From Patiria miniata (taxonomy: Eukaryota > Echinodermata > Asteroidea > Valvatida > Asterinidae), in assembly GCF_015706575.1 (NCBI RefSeq), contig NW_024037056.1:13157176-13221175 (forward strand): a stretch of 64,000 nucleotides of DNA, read 5' to 3'. Made by a program: the position numbers and the translations under genes. How positions within the stretch are numbered: the stretch's first letter is position 1; every line of letters begins with the position of its first letter. The notes under the pieces were generated by a model. That model searched no databases, was not told the origin of the DNA, and saw only the letters and a program-made list of their open reading frames with translations. Positions 46,350-59,439 of the stretch are shown piece after piece.

Positions 46350-47380
46350 ATGTTTTATGGCTTTTTTGTCTCTCCATAGACACAATAAAATTCTGCTCTG
46401 AGCTAACGAAAGAATGGTTTGTGACTATTGTACACTGTAGGAATCATATATTTTCTGCATTCAGATAGAGGAAAATTGGTAAGGTACGATTGCAATTTAG
46501 AAAATGGACTAGAATATTATGGTACTGAATGCTTGGAGTTCGATTGAGAAAATAAAATCGAACACATAACTCCATGGATCACAGTTTTACTGTACTGGCC
46601 CCGTGTAGAAGCAGTCTATGTTGATAACGCCTCACCAACACATTCTGTGCTTATTTTGTAGAGATATGTCTGCTTAATTTAACAAAATCCAATTCAAGTA
46701 TAATATTATTTGACCAAAGGCAATACAAGGAAAATGTCTTCTTTGAAAATAAGAATTGCATGCATCAACGTTCATAAATTTCATTTATATGCCACGCATT
46801 TTCACCCTTCCCTCTTGCATCATATACTGAACTTCCGTTCAGTATTTTGTACACTTTAATTAATACAAACCACGCTAAAGTAGGCACTTTTTATTTTGAC
46901 ACCTTTCCGACTACGTCGGGGCATGGTCGGGGATTGTCACTTAAATTTTGCCCGAGGGGTGGGGATTTTGTCACTTCAAAAGTGACAATCCCGACGTCTT
47001 GGGTGGGGCAGCCAGGGGGTGGAGGGGTGGGGGAAACAATTGATAGGCGCATAAGTTTCATGAAATTACAATTGAATGCAGGCGAAGTTTGCACTGTCAA
47101 GTTAAGCCAATACAGGTTTCCACGACGGTGGGCGTAGGGGAGATGATAACCGGTATATTCCAAATGATCTCGCGCATTCTCGCTTGTGTGTCATCACGTG
47201 ATTTGTCAACGGTCGGATGCCGCAATGGCGGCAAGTTTATTTTCACAACCTTGTATTACCCGTGCAAGAGGTAAACATAGACAGCCCGGTATGTCACGAA
47301 CTTGGTCGGGAATGTTTGGCCCGTGGTCTAGGGACGGTGACTCCATCAGTAAAGTGTGATGTGATGACTTGACGTCGAGT
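46350..47380. repeat. segmental duplication, distal block of unit 2
   Basis: A near-identical copy of 39575-40610, including GTCACTTCAAAAGTGACAAT and CCAAATGATCTCGCGCATTC. Its few differences suggest a later event than the peptide-gene duplication. Confidence 0.9.
47079..47359 (+). promoter_or_regulatory. candidate promoter and short first exon, copy 2
   Basis: Copy of 40310-40590. ATG at 47225 opens the same 44-codon frame with one Arg-to-Gly change (TRARGKHRQP); the E-box has changed to CATCACGTGATTTG. The same doubts apply. Confidence 0.35.
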
Positions 47381-47404
47381 ATTACCTCCGCCAAGCTTCA
47401 TCGG

Positions 47405-47525
47405 TTTTATTTGTTTGTTTGTTTGTTTGTTTGTTTGTTGGGGGTGTTGGGGTGTTGGGGTGTTGGTTTGTTTGTTTGTGTGTTGGGGTGTTGGGGTGTT
47501 TGTTTGTTTGTTTGTTTGTTTGTCT
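47405..47525. repeat. GTTT/GGGGTGTT simple repeat
   Basis: (GTTT)n alternates with (GGGGTGTT)n for about 120 bp. The open frame through it (VCLFVCLLG...) is an artefact. Confidence 0.9.
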
Positions 47526-47529
47526 GCTT

Positions 47530-49300
47530 AAAAGATAAATCAAAAAGTTATGGACAGATTTTAATTCTTTTTAGTGGAGGTCTGTGGTACAATTACAAAT
47601 CGGTTAGATTTTGGAAGTGCTCAGGATCTGGGTTACCGGTTAAATTAACCCTAGTTGCGACTCTGCAAAGCGAGTGCCAATTAACAAGCGTCTAGCAGCC
47701 AGTCCAGATGATGGTATTCAGGCCAGGCCGTGACACTTGGCTATACGGCTAGCAATAATTAACGCACAAGTATATTATGGGAAGTGGCTGCGCAATGGCT
47801 TCCATTGGTGCGCGTGTTGTACATAACCGTAGCCAAGTGATAACGGACGCAGCCTGAACAGAATGAAAACAACGAGTTAACAGTTTTCTTGTCACAAGAG
47901 GGCCAGTTATGCATGGATCGTATTGTGTTTCATTTTTTCTAGGTACACGTCAACACCGTGACACAGATACTATCGTGATTGCTTGAGCAGCTGGCACAGG
48001 ACTTGTACTAGTGTTAAGACTCGATTCGCCTCGTGCCATTAACAATGATTAACTCGTTACTCTGGACATTCTTCTGTAACTGGAAAATGCCAAGTGCAAT
48101 TACATTGTCGTCACGTGGAAAGCACGTACTGCACAAAAACACACCCACTGTGCAAACGATATACGTGTAGAGTTTTAAAGGTGTCGACCGGGGTAAAGTT
48201 TTGCGTATTAGAATTAGGCATACATAATTGTTTTTGATGCAAGTTAAGAAAAATGGAGCTATCCGCTCCGTTCTCAAGTACCCCCTCACCGGCATAGAGA
48301 GTACAGTTGGGGGTGACCGACCGACGCCATCTTCAACTTTGCCCGACTGCAATTTTGCGGCGACGCGCGGCCGTACCACTGCGTGTACATAGTACAAATC
48401 CCCCGGTGTACATGTACGCGCGCCACACACAAGGAACGGTGCGCGTGAACCAGCTAAATGTCCCACCCATGGGACGTCGTTGGTAGGTAAAAGGGCGCCC
48501 TCTTGTTGGCGCACGGAGCCCATACATGCAGAGACTTGTGTTTACTAATCTTCGATATATTTCGAATCATAATAACTGGGATCAAATTGAGTCCAAGTTT
48601 TGTGTCATTCATCAGACACGTAAATGAATTTTTCGTCAGATGGTCCCGTGTCTTTCCAACTTGTAAAGATTATTTCGTAACCTGTTTGTGGCATTTTGGA
48701 ATCAACAAGCAGTTCGGTGCAGGTTGACTGAGATCTTCAAGAAGTACACTCTTTTCGGTCCAAGATACATCCGGTACAGGACTGTCTGGCACCCAATAAG
48801 CGCGGTAACGTCGCGGCCGGGTCGTCAAGTTATGCAAAGTACAAAATGCGATTGCTATTAGACAAACCAGATATAACTCTACAAGATTTTATGCTAGGAT
48901 AATGTGATAAATTATCTGCATTAAATGCCAGGGTATGATTTTCTTTGTAAATGTTGGGTCAACAACTATATAATACACAAGCTGATTTACCCGATCATAG
49001 ATCGGGCAGGGCGTAGTGTTGGGGATGAAAATGTGGGGAGTTAAATGTAAATGGGGGATATAGTTGGGGAGACATGCAGTTATAGAAAAACATTTTCTGT
49101 GGTGTGATCTGAGGCAATTTCTGACCACTAAAACCAATTTGAGCAAAATATCATCTTTTAAACATCATTTTCTAGCTTGGGGTAATTGAATCAGCTACAC
49201 GGTATTCTGAGCAATAGAATCATTATAGTAGGCTACAATTTATATTCGGGGAAGAAAAAGTGGGGGGGGGGACCAAACAATGTCCCCGCTTTAAAATGAA
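47530..49300. other. non-coding stretch with a CpG-rich block
   Basis: No supported exon. 48280-48520 is unusually rich in CG (GGCGACGCGCGGCCGTACCA, CATGTACGCGCGCCACACAC), which could mark a promoter. Around 49090-49140 GTGTGATCTGAGGCAATTTC is a small relic of the AAGGGCGGATC MITE interior. Confidence 0.45.
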
Positions 49301-49364
49301 TAATAACCAAACCTTGTGACGAGATTTTGACGAGATTTTATTGCAAGAGACGTGGACTCCGCGT

Positions 49365-49428
49365 TGTAAAAACACCCTCGGGAACACCTGCCTATGGTAG
49401 GCAGGTGTTCCCGAGGGGTGTTTTTACA
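49365..49428. repeat. near-perfect 30-bp hairpin
   Basis: TGTAAAAACACCCTCGGGAA ... CCTGCCTA and its complement are separated by TGG, with one bulged G. This is a strong cruciform or RNA hairpin. No T-run follows, and in a eukaryote it is more likely a MITE core than a terminator. Confidence 0.8.
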
Positions 49429-49429
49429 C

Positions 49430-52400
49430 CACGGAACCCTTGGAATGGGTTGAGGGTCCCAGGCTAGATCGTAAAGCTAGGGCTGCTCCATGCATGGGTT
49501 CTATTCCTTCCTCCATGGTTCAGCCACGGGTTATGAGCAGAATCTGTGAGCAGAATCTGTGGTAGGTATGATCACTCCATAATGGCAGTGTGTGCAAAGG
49601 CAAATTCCCTTTTCCCATTAGATTTTCGACTCGTCTAGTTCGCCTCTGTGACAGAAGAGTGTACTTGAAGCTGACCGCCAGACCTGGACACAAAGACCAT
49701 GGACACACAGACCTAGAGAACGGTCCAACATTCCAAGGAGCGTGAAGGCGGTCTGGTTCCTGTCATATCTCGGCAATCAAGCTGTCAATTAGTTCAGTTA
49801 TCTTCCATAGAGCAAGGACCAAACCAATAAATCATAGCTTGTCAGTCTTCAGGCTAGTTCAGCTCCCATGGCGCCATTCTCATCATGGGCATTAACTAGT
49901 CTTGGTCCAAGTTCCCTTAAAGGTAGAGTACATCGATCATTTGTCATTTGTGCATTTTTAGCTGCCGCTGAGCAGCTCAACAAAATGGTCGTGACCGTTA
50001 GTTGGTTAGTTAGTAACAAACGTCACCAACAGCCTTGCATTGCTACCATGATCACCACGTCCCTGGCAGGCCCTTAATAGGTCCCAAATGACCGCCAACA
50101 GAAAAAAAGTACCAGTTTATGCAGTCCTGGAAAATTGGGTCACTAGGGTGAAAAACCTGATGTTTGATGGCACTATCACGGTACACATTTCGAGCGTGTT
50201 TTCGTTAGAAGCAACAAAAGTGCTCAAAATAGACTTCATCCAAAGTTAACTAAAAAACAAAACTTGTCTTCTTTCCGGGTGTGTAGTGTGTACTCACATC
50301 ACGCTTCTAACAATAGCATTGTGTTTGCAGTGTAATCAAAGCGCCGGAAGTTGTTGATTTGCCGCACTGAATCATGGGAGGAAGTACAAAATAAGAGTGT
50401 TGGCTTAAAGGATTAGTGCAGCTGCCTCGTGCGTGTCTAACAATGACCAACTCATGTTGGTGTTTAGAGGCTTCATTACTGACACACTCGTGATATCCGT
50501 ACACATTTTGAGAACACTTTTTAACAAGTAATTATGGGTGTTTCGGCTAACCCAATGTGGCACCGCAACATCCGCTTGGATGTACGGAGCCCCTTTAATG
50601 ACACACCGCGAAGCCGGACGCTTTGACGCCGCATGACCTTCAGCGTACCATACTTGAAGTTATGATCGCGAGTAATGTACACTGTACACACTCTCCGATG
50701 CGAGATTTCCCAAGCCTGAAGTTATTTGACCAAGATTGATTGTTGATAGTGCAGTGTACATGTGGCAAATGGTTCCTGGTTTCGACATGAGAGCTGCCTG
50801 GTCATTTGTGTAGTACACGGAGGGTAACTGTTTACCTAGCTTTTGTTTCGAGTCGGCACAATTCTCTTGAAATGTTCATGCAGTGGTAACGTTACCGTGG
50901 CGTTGTTTAAGCGCTCTGCACAGTACGTTGCATTATTGAATTGGTTCCAAGTTCCAGTCTTGTCTGAGTGCTTATACTGTCATGACAGTATGAAGCAAGT
51001 AAACATCGTGTAAAGGTTGGCAACAGTGGACAACAGGCAAGATTCGGTTGTATGGCAGATTGACCAGGCGATTAGAATAGCAGTGCCAAGTTTGAGGCAA
51101 ATTAGTCAAACTTCAAGGTAAGAGTTTTTGTTGTATATTATGTCAAGAAAGGTCTTTCCAAATTGCTAAACAGTCATTATCGTTGTTCATTTATGCGGGA
51201 GCTTGTTAACCCATTGTTTACTAGCACCATCATGACCATGGAGCTACAGCTATAGCGTCATGCTGTACTAGTAGTAGTACTAGTACCAGATACCTGTACA
51301 TGAAGTGACTAATGCTGTTATACGTTCAGCCGGTTGCCCCATGGCGGCCATTTTGGACACGTTTAACACTAACAGGTTCCATGTGATTTTCCCCCGTTCT
51401 GGTCATGCATGAAGGTATGAGAAGACGAAAATAGAACCTGAACCAAATGGGGGAACCGAGGTTCCTTGGTCAATTGGTTCAAGCTTGTGTGCCCATAAAC
51501 AGATAAACAAGTTAAATCATGGCCAAACAAACCTGTGAAAATAACAACAAAACGAGTTCTCCTTCTAAGTTCATGTCGTGTCATATCCTTTGACCGCTTC
51601 ACCGTGGTAAAAACTAAAATCAAAGGTATTTGCACAAATTTGGATTTTGTGAGAAATTCTTTTCATGGCCCCTTCAATCAGTCATGTCAACAGTAAATTC
51701 ATTTCAACAACACAAATTACTTCAGCATAAAACAATAAGTTTACCCAGGATGTATAGCATTAGCAAGCACTGGTAAATTCCTCCATGATTTTGTATACAG
51801 GAAGTTATATTACTAGCCAAATCGAGGTTTCAATCATTCAATGAATCACAGTCAGACAGTGGATATTTACTTATGAACAACAAACGTCACGCTGTCTTAG
51901 TCCAGTAGTAGACAACCAGCTTACAGCTCACTGGTATGTTTTTCTCTAAATTGTCAAACAAAATAATGTCTCACAATTCTTCGTGCACCCGAAATGTCAT
52001 TTTGGCTATAGATAGTTTAATGGTGACCGCTAGTGCATCTCAAGAAAAATAAAATATTAGAAGCGTAGTTGTTCAATTGCGCTTGTACTTTAAGGTCGCC
52101 GATACATCTCATTAAAAAAAATCCAAGCAAAGTTTGCATTAAAGACCATTTGTATATTTGCCATAAAATAACAAGATTCTATTGATTTTACCATTCGAAT
52201 CAGAAAGCATAACTCGCGGCACTGCTTTGCGACCTCTTGATACAGACACTCAATTATCAAATTTTCCCTAGTATTCGATGCATTATCACTTTGATTTGTT
52301 GAGATTTCGAATTAATATTCAAATCAATATATGAGTATGTGAAATCCATCATATTTCCATTTCAAGCAAACTTTAATGCATACGGCTGACGACGACGTAC

Positions 52401-53735
52401 AATGTTCTTACGTATGCCGTCTACATTTCCTTGTGTCGTGACTGGTTTAGTAATACATGTACATGTATAGATTAGCTTTATTCACTTTTAGGTTATACCC
52501 TCGTGATGAGCGGCCTGGATGGACACTGTTAATACATAGATACACGTAGTACATGTATGATGACTAATGAAGTTGTGTTTTACAGGCCAAAAAGTGTCTC
52601 CATTCGTACTTTCAGTCATTTTTGCTACATGCAAGTGACGAGACACCAAGTCTTACTTTAACGACGAATTTGTAAAAGACAAAAATTAACCGAATATAGA
52701 CATGAACCTAGGGGAATGATTTATATCAGGGTTTTTCTGCCCTTTTCGTCTGGGAAGTATGAAACAACCTGAATAGCTTGATTGATTGATGGATATATCG
52801 TGTCAGTCAATTTTGCAAGTAAAGTCAGCCTTAAGTTTCTAAATATAAAAGGTTTTCCACCAAAGTTGCCTGAGTGTATATTTAGATGCGTGCATGGTGC
52901 TAAGAAGAGATTAGAAGTTCTATTTTGAAAGGAACTTGCAGTTATTAGCTTGTGTTACAAGTAAAACAGACAAGATCATCCGTTGGCATTTAATGTCAAT
53001 GTCCGGATTTACAATTCCAAACTTTGTACCACTGACCTAATTGTTTCTAATTGTTTCTACTTGTAACTCTGTGGCTCCATAGAGCAGATCCTTGCTCTCT
53101 GTGGTGGTACTTCTGGGCCTTAACCATTGCTCATCGGTCCCGTTTAGAAGTTATTATAGATCGTGTTTCCTGCGTGTTACGATGCTTTTATGTCATCATA
53201 ATACTGGTGTCCTTGATGCAATGAGGATTTAATGTGTGTACGCTCGTCAATACGGATTATAGCCTAGGCCTACATGAACTTGACCTTAGCTCGTTGAATC
53301 GATGAGGTTTTTAAGCTTAAGCCCATCACTTCTAGGATCTGTCAAAGGGGAGGCTTTTCGTCATCGGGGTCAGAAGTCAAATACTCCTCATTATGGGAAA
53401 GTCTTGAAATGTAATCATTTTCAAATTCAGAACGCCAGATGACAAACACTTTCAGAGGGATGGTTTTTCAAAGTTTGCATTGCGGTCAGGTTTCGCATAA
53501 CGTGAACGATTTTCAAGCTGACGCGACAGGTTTGAAGGCCACGAAACGTATAGCAATCGAGATTGCATACCTATACCGCATGTGATCTGATGCTTCCTTT
53601 AACATTTGCGTTGTCCATAACACGCCCACAGAAAGGAGTTGCACTGAATACTGCTCAGCTAGCAGTCAGCACAACTTTTGTTTGTCGTTAATTCAAATGT
53701 GTCTCATTGTTTTTGAGTACTTTTTTGACAGTGAA
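49430..53735. other. 4.3-kb stretch without a recognised gene
   Basis: I found no exon with protein similarity. 49918-50245 has pieces of the 19406 MITE. At 51110-51125 TCAAG|GTAAGAG is a good donor and could end a 5' non-coding exon of the + strand sulfotransferase gene, but nothing else supports this. The rest is unremarkable. Confidence 0.4.
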
Positions 53736-53930
53736 CAATCACCGGAGTGGGACATGAACCCGTGACCCGTGGAACGCCCTACCACTCCTATTAACTCGGC
53801 TGTTAATCTAGCCGTTTTTTGCGGTCTACCAATTTGCCGCCAGGGTAGTCTGGCAAACCGCAAACTTTAAGCCAGAAAACCAGTTGGTTGTGCACTGGCT
53901 TGATGTGCCAAAGGTCACGGGTTCACCTCC
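53735..53930. mobile_element. two tRNA-like SINE relics
   Basis: The - strand carries GGAGTGGTAGGGCGTTCCAC followed by ACGGGTTCATGTCCCACTCC. The + strand at 53877-53940 carries CCAGTTGGTTGTGCACTGGC followed by TCACGGGTTCACCTCCCGC. Both are A-box/B-box pairs, but the acceptor stems do not close, so neither is a working tRNA gene. Confidence 0.5.
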
Positions 53931-54104
53931 CGCTGTAATCAGTTCTGTTCACCAGATAACTTATCCACTATGCCAGTCTCCTTTGTGAGTTTATTTGAAA
54001 ATTATGAGCGATTTTACAGGTATAGCGTTCATTTCTCATCGAGTCAATCTCTTAATTCTACTGGGTCTTTAACCATTTGTCAAATCACAAGCGTTCATTT
54101 CTCA

Positions 54105-54468
54105 TCGAGTCGATCTCAAGTTAACCATTTGTCAAATGACAAGTTAAATCACAAGTCAAATGACAACTTAAATCACACATCAAATCATAAGTCAAATCAC
54201 AAGTCAAATGACATGTCAAATCACAAGTTCAATGACAACTTAAATCACAAATCAAATCACAAGTCAAATCACAAGTCAAATCACAAGTAAATGACAGTCA
54301 AATCACAAGTTAAATCACAAGTTAAATCACAAGTCAAATCACAAGTCAAATCACAAGTTAAATCACAAGTCCAATCACAAGTCCAATCACAAGTCCAATC
54401 ACAAGTTAAATCACAACTTCACAAGTCAAATCAAAAGTCAAATCACAAGTCAAATCAGGTCGTTAGTA
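54105..54468. repeat. 12-bp minisatellite AAATCACAAGTC
   Basis: About 30 imperfect units of AAATCACAAGTC with variants (AAATGACAAGTT, CCAATCACAAGT). The frames KSNHKSNHK and SQVKSQVK are by-products of the repeat. Confidence 0.93.
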
Positions 54469-54469
54469 A

Positions 54470-56400
54470 CAGGGGATGAACAGTGACAGTAACACTTTGT
54501 GACTTGAATGGTGATTTGTTGGTGTCCTGTTACTGATCGACTCGGTTACACTATACAAATTTAGTCTTGGCGTAAAGAAAATACATGAAGTCTAATAACT
54601 GAAACAACCGCACTGGCGCTCATGTGAAAAACACCATAAAAGGAACTACGAGCCTGCCTTACAAGTTCAGAAAAGATATCATAAATTCCATGTAAATTGA
54701 ATTTCCCAGGCCGGCCCAAGTGGCGCCACTGCGTGGAAATGACATGATGCCATCCAAAACAGCTTGTAGATTTTGGTCTCGTAATAATTTTGATGTAAAA
54801 TCTACGTGTCCAACCTTGGGACTGATGACAGTCGTTCATCAGAGCTGTGGCTGAGTAATAGGTTTCGTAGAACGGGAAGCCGCAAGGTCGATGGATATAC
54901 GTGAAATGCTCAAGCTGCTCAGTTTGTTGTCAGTTAGTGTTCTGTCTTTTGCGAAATCTGGACTGACTTTTCACCGCCATATTGCAACATAAGTTTTCAT
55001 TCCGTATCTACACAAGTCATCGACTTTTTCGAAATGGTCCAAACATTTACGTATGGGTTGACCAAGTTACGTCTGTTGCATTATTGTAGCCTAATTGTGA
55101 TTGTTCGAGGAAAGTGAAGCAGACGAAATAGGAAACGAGAGTGTTCGGTCGTGTAGCAAGAAAGCTTCAAGAATTGCTGAGTGACGTTGAATGAAATCGT
55201 GCCTAGCGTTAATACGGTCGCGTGACGTATTAGCCAAATTTCTGACAAGCTGACATTTAATGTGAAGAAAAGTAGGAAACTCAGTAGAAACTTATTTCAT
55301 TCAACATCCCATGGAGGTGTTGGCTACGATCTTTTAATGTGTAAGGTCATGTATATTGGTCAAGTAAGGTTGAATTATCTATAACAGGTTCCTCAAAATG
55401 CATGGGGCCAAGTTTGAACCTTATTTAGTAATTAAAAAAAAAATACAGTTTGAGTCTGTGTTCTCTGTTTTTCTTCTAAAAAAAGATGTTAAATTGTTTT
55501 TCGCTCTGTTGTCATGATGTAACATCCGCTTTACTGTTCACCTGAAGATATTGATCATCGTTCATCGACCCCTTAAACTTGGCCAAAAGGGTGCACTGAA
55601 CTAATTTAAGTGAGAATTTCTACGCGAGTCATAAGCATAAAAAGTGCCCTCACAATATCTTTTGAAAACGGAGACCGTTTGGCTTTAGAAACGGTGGAAT
55701 TGTGTAAATATACCCAAGGATCAACTCCCTGGTTTTGGGGCTTCCATCTGAGGGCAGGCTTGCTAAAATTACGGTTGAAAAATGGGTCCTATTTGCCTGT
55801 GAAAGTGGAAGGATGCCACTTGTAAAATGGCTACAATGGCTTGGGAACTATCACTTTTCGGGAGGTGATTTTGTTTGGGTGTGAACATTTAAAAATGTGA
55901 TTGGCTATTGTAACTAAAATTGAAAAGAAATGAAAAGATGAAAGACAAGACAATAAGTTAAATTTTGTTTGAGAAACCCCAGTGATGCTGGCTTGCATGT
56001 TATTTGGCCCTGAACTTTGTTGATTTTACACTGTTTTCAATGGGGCTTGAATTAGTACAGTGGACCCCAAAAGTCCACCAAAAAGTTGACCTCGTTCGTT
56101 GATCCTAAACATGGCTGCCTAAATAGAAACCTGATCTACAAGTTCCGTTCAGGGGTTTCGTCTTACCACGCGGCTGTTGTGTTTGTTCCAACGAAGCAAC
56201 GGTACGGATATAGGGTTCAGTTTTCGGGCACTTTCGAAAAGGTCACCGGTGAGGGGGGGGGGGGGGTCATGTGTTGACCTCACAAGCTACGGCAGCACGG
56301 CTGACCATACCAGGAGTGCTTGTGCGCATGCTGGGCTCAACTGGGGCTTCGCACTGTGTGTAAAAAAATGGGCAAACCATTTGAAGGTCAAAGCCTTCAC
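54470..56400. other. non-coding stretch
   Basis: No gene supported. The frame at 55610-55825 has no recognisable domain or partner exon. There is a short G-run at 56251-56265. Confidence 0.4.
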
Positions 56401-56402
56401 AG

Positions 56403-57175
56403 GGAAGCTTAAAGGGACTATTCAATGAACCTTTGTGTCCCATTTAACCTTATTTTCAAGTTTATGTTGCCATTTTCAAGGATTTTTTATGCTTTTTTGA
56501 GTTTTTTATGCTAATGTAAATGTTCATATTCATGAGCAAAAGTGGGATGTCATTTCAGGCAAACTGAAACCCCCAATGTTACATTTATTTCAGCACCAAA
56601 AGTTGTCAGAATTTAGGATATTTTGCTGTCGAAAATTTTCTTTTTTGTGGTGATTCGTTGTTGTGTCAGTACATGGCAGTAAGCCAATGAGCAAACATTT
56701 TGAACAGAAACCCCTAAACTGAACAGTGTCTTCCTGAAATGACATCATGTTTGTAAGTGTTTAAAGAAGTGCACTTTGAGTTTACAATAATTTAAAAATA
56801 AACCAAAAAGGGATGTCAAATAGTTTTTATACATTTTTAAGAGTAGAAAGTTGCACAAAATATTTTCTTCAGAAAAATTCATTTCATTGACCCCAAAGTT
56901 GCAAACATTTTCAAAAATGAAACTGTCAAAATGCCATGACATATCAAAACTTGATTGTAATAAAAGAAACTTTATGATAGCAAAATATCCAATATTCTAT
57001 ATAGCAACTATTTGTGCTGAAATGGTTGCAACATTGAGGTGTCTGCCCGGAATGACATCACAGTTTTGCTCATGAATATGCAAATTCGCATTAGCGTAAA
57101 AAGCACGAAGGCACAAAAATACCCTTGAAAATGGCAAAAGGAAAATGGACACAGAAGTATATTTTCAAGGATAGC
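56403..57175. mobile_element. large imperfect palindrome (MITE-like)
   Basis: CCTTTGTGTCCC, TTGCCATTTTCAAGGATTTT, TTATGCTAATGTAAATG, CATGAGCAAAAGTGGGATGT on the left are mirrored by TTGCTCATGAATATGCAA, CGCATTAGCGTAAAAAGC, CCTTGAAAATGGCAAAAGG on the right. About 770 bp, with no transposase. Confidence 0.6.
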
Positions 57176-57179
57176 ATGA

Positions 57180-57980
57180 AACAAATTACATTACATGCCC
57201 TTGAAAGTTATAGTGTGTGTCTTACAATATTGTGATCAGTGCATATTTCACCAAGATAGCGTTTGATTACTTTTTAATTAGAGTGACTTTTTATTCATTA
57301 ATTAATGTCTTTATTGGATATTCGAGGCATGTGTAAAGACCCAGAAACTTATATCATACACAAGATTTGAGAGAATACAATGTTTATCCACGGTTTGTGT
57401 TCCTTCCTCCATGGTTTATCAGACGATCAAAACAGTTGTTGCGCTCTTATATCAAATCTGACAGCGGCTCAATTTCTAACGAAGGTCGTGCCCCTTTAAA
57501 AGCCACGTGGGATATAAAGAGCCCGCCACCTATCGAATGAGGTCAACCGTTTCAGGTTTGTCCCGAGGCGCCCCGCACGAATTATAGCTGAATTGTCAAA
57601 ATCGATTGCCATACCAACCGTCACCCACGTGGTTGGCAAATTTCTATGCGCGATCGTGAAGCAACGGTTGTACTTTATTTAGGGGCCTACGTCAATTGTT
57701 TCATAGCATCGGTTTTGGTTCATTCATTCAAAAGTATCGCCCGTCTGTTTTGATGGAGGGTGTTCCCGTGGAAGAGTCTATTGTCTATGCTATAGACCGG
57801 AAGTGAAAGACTATTGTGGGAACTTTGTGTAAACAATGAGATTTTCTTCAGTATTTCCTGTGTTTCTGTATACTGACATTGCGGAATACACTTAAGTATA
57901 CAAGAGTTTACCCCTTGAAGCTTGCACCATCGTCATGGTAAAAATCTCCCCGAAATATACGTCCAGTGCGAATACGGCTT
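57180..57980. other. non-coding stretch
   Basis: Nothing recognised. GGTTGACC/GGTCAACC-type and CACGTGGG motifs are scattered at 57500-57640 without a clear arrangement. Confidence 0.4.
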
Positions 57981-57984
57981 TTAA

Positions 57985-58512
57985 AGGTAATAATTATTAT
58001 TTGCTTTTGCTGTAATTTCCTGGAATGGGCGGATTTGGGTTATTATTTTATAGCAAATATTGTTACACTGACCTGTTTAAAGTTTTGTGTTCATATAGAT
58101 GCTGAAAAAAAGAAATAAATAAATGCCGTTCCTGTAGTCTGGTTCCCTGATCCTACTTCAAAGAAACGGAGCAATTTATGGATGTCGGGGAATTGTCAGG
58201 TCAGGGAATCAGACTAGCTGGCTTGCACCCGTTCACCGATATGTAACCGAATGCAAGCAAAATGTGGACCAACTAAATTTGGTAAATAGGGGGTAGCATT
58301 TGGGGGGGGGGAGTCAGCCTTTCCCAACAATGTTTGGAAATTAATACAAACACTTCACTTTTCTTGAAAATGGCAGCACATGTGCACACCAGGTGCCAAA
58401 ATTTCACAGGATGCCTGAGACTATTATTCACTTACAGTCCAGTAAGGTATTTCACGGAGATTTGGTAGTTGTGTTTTTTGATGTTTGCAAATATTGTACA
58501 TTGTATATACCA
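57985..58512 (+). mobile_element. 515-bp TTAA element, diverged copy
   Basis: TTTTAAAGGTAAT ... CTTTTGCTGTAATTTCCTGG ... GGAATCAGACTAGCTGGCTT ... GATGTTTGCAAATATTGTAC follows 23637-24151 in the same order, with changed termini. Confidence 0.7.
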
Positions 58513-59430
58513 CGCATTGCATCATCGGTTGCAGAGCTGCCAATAAACTCTATTGGGACGCAGCACAAGCCTGCGATTGGTACACGTTCGCTTGTCTCGC
58601 GTAGGTTTCGAGATCTTAAGACTTCCTAACGGTTTACAAGACCCTCGAATCGAGGCTACACTCGAACTGTTGCACTTTGTCATTAATAAATCACGAGCGG
58701 AATGTTGCCGCCGGTGCATTTTGACCCCGGAGCTGCGAGGCACAATGAAGGATATCGAAACTGAGCCATGGAGCATGAATGATTAACATGCTTTGGGTTT
58801 TAGGGTGCAGACCTGCAAATCGACTCTCATAGACTTCAGTGATAATTACGTGTACTTTCCAACATTATTAAAAAATACTCACAAATCTACAAAGGTGTTT
58901 GAGACACCCATCAAATTACAGCTTAGTTCATCATGCAAGTAATTTGGATATGGCCTATTTATAGTCAGTCACTGAGGAACAAAGAGGACTATAGGACAGA
59001 CCTAATGGGACCACAAAACAATCACAACATGGTTTGTTCTTGGTTAAATAAGACTTTCTACATTCATTTTTCAAGTTAAGTCAATTCCACGCCATTCTTA
59101 TCAACACAGCCCAAAATCCCTCGGCTCACCGTGATCTTTATTTTTGCGCCATGTTCGGAAATAACACTTCCCCTTACAAGCCTAATTTTCAAAGGTCGCG
59201 TTCATTTGGAACATTTTTCCCTTTTAAAAATCCGAAAGTCTTTTCCTCCCATGTTAGCCTAGATATCTAAGCTACAGCAGCTACCGTTGTTACACACTTC
59301 GAGCATCTTTTGGTGCATGTTATTTTTACTCTTAAAGGAGTTGTGTATGTTATGTACAGGTATTACCCATTTTTATGTGTAAAGATGTGTCGAAATATTA
59401 GAGTAATTTCGACCCCGGCATAGAGCTCCG
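58513..59430. other. non-coding stretch
   Basis: No supported gene. The overlapping frames at 58522-58786 match nothing I know. Confidence 0.4.
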
Positions 59431-59439
59431 ACTTGCGAA

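Noticed and set aside
48014-48527. 169-codon frame on the - strand in the CpG-rich block
   Set aside because: GC-rich sequence lengthens chance frames. No domain, no clear splice sites, and overlapping frames are of equal quality.
49365-49428. Rho-independent-type terminator
   Set aside because: The hairpin is strong, but there is no T-tract and the genome is eukaryotic.
54105-54480. Lys/Ser/Gln repeat protein
   Set aside because: The frame follows a 12-bp minisatellite, with no start context or exon support.
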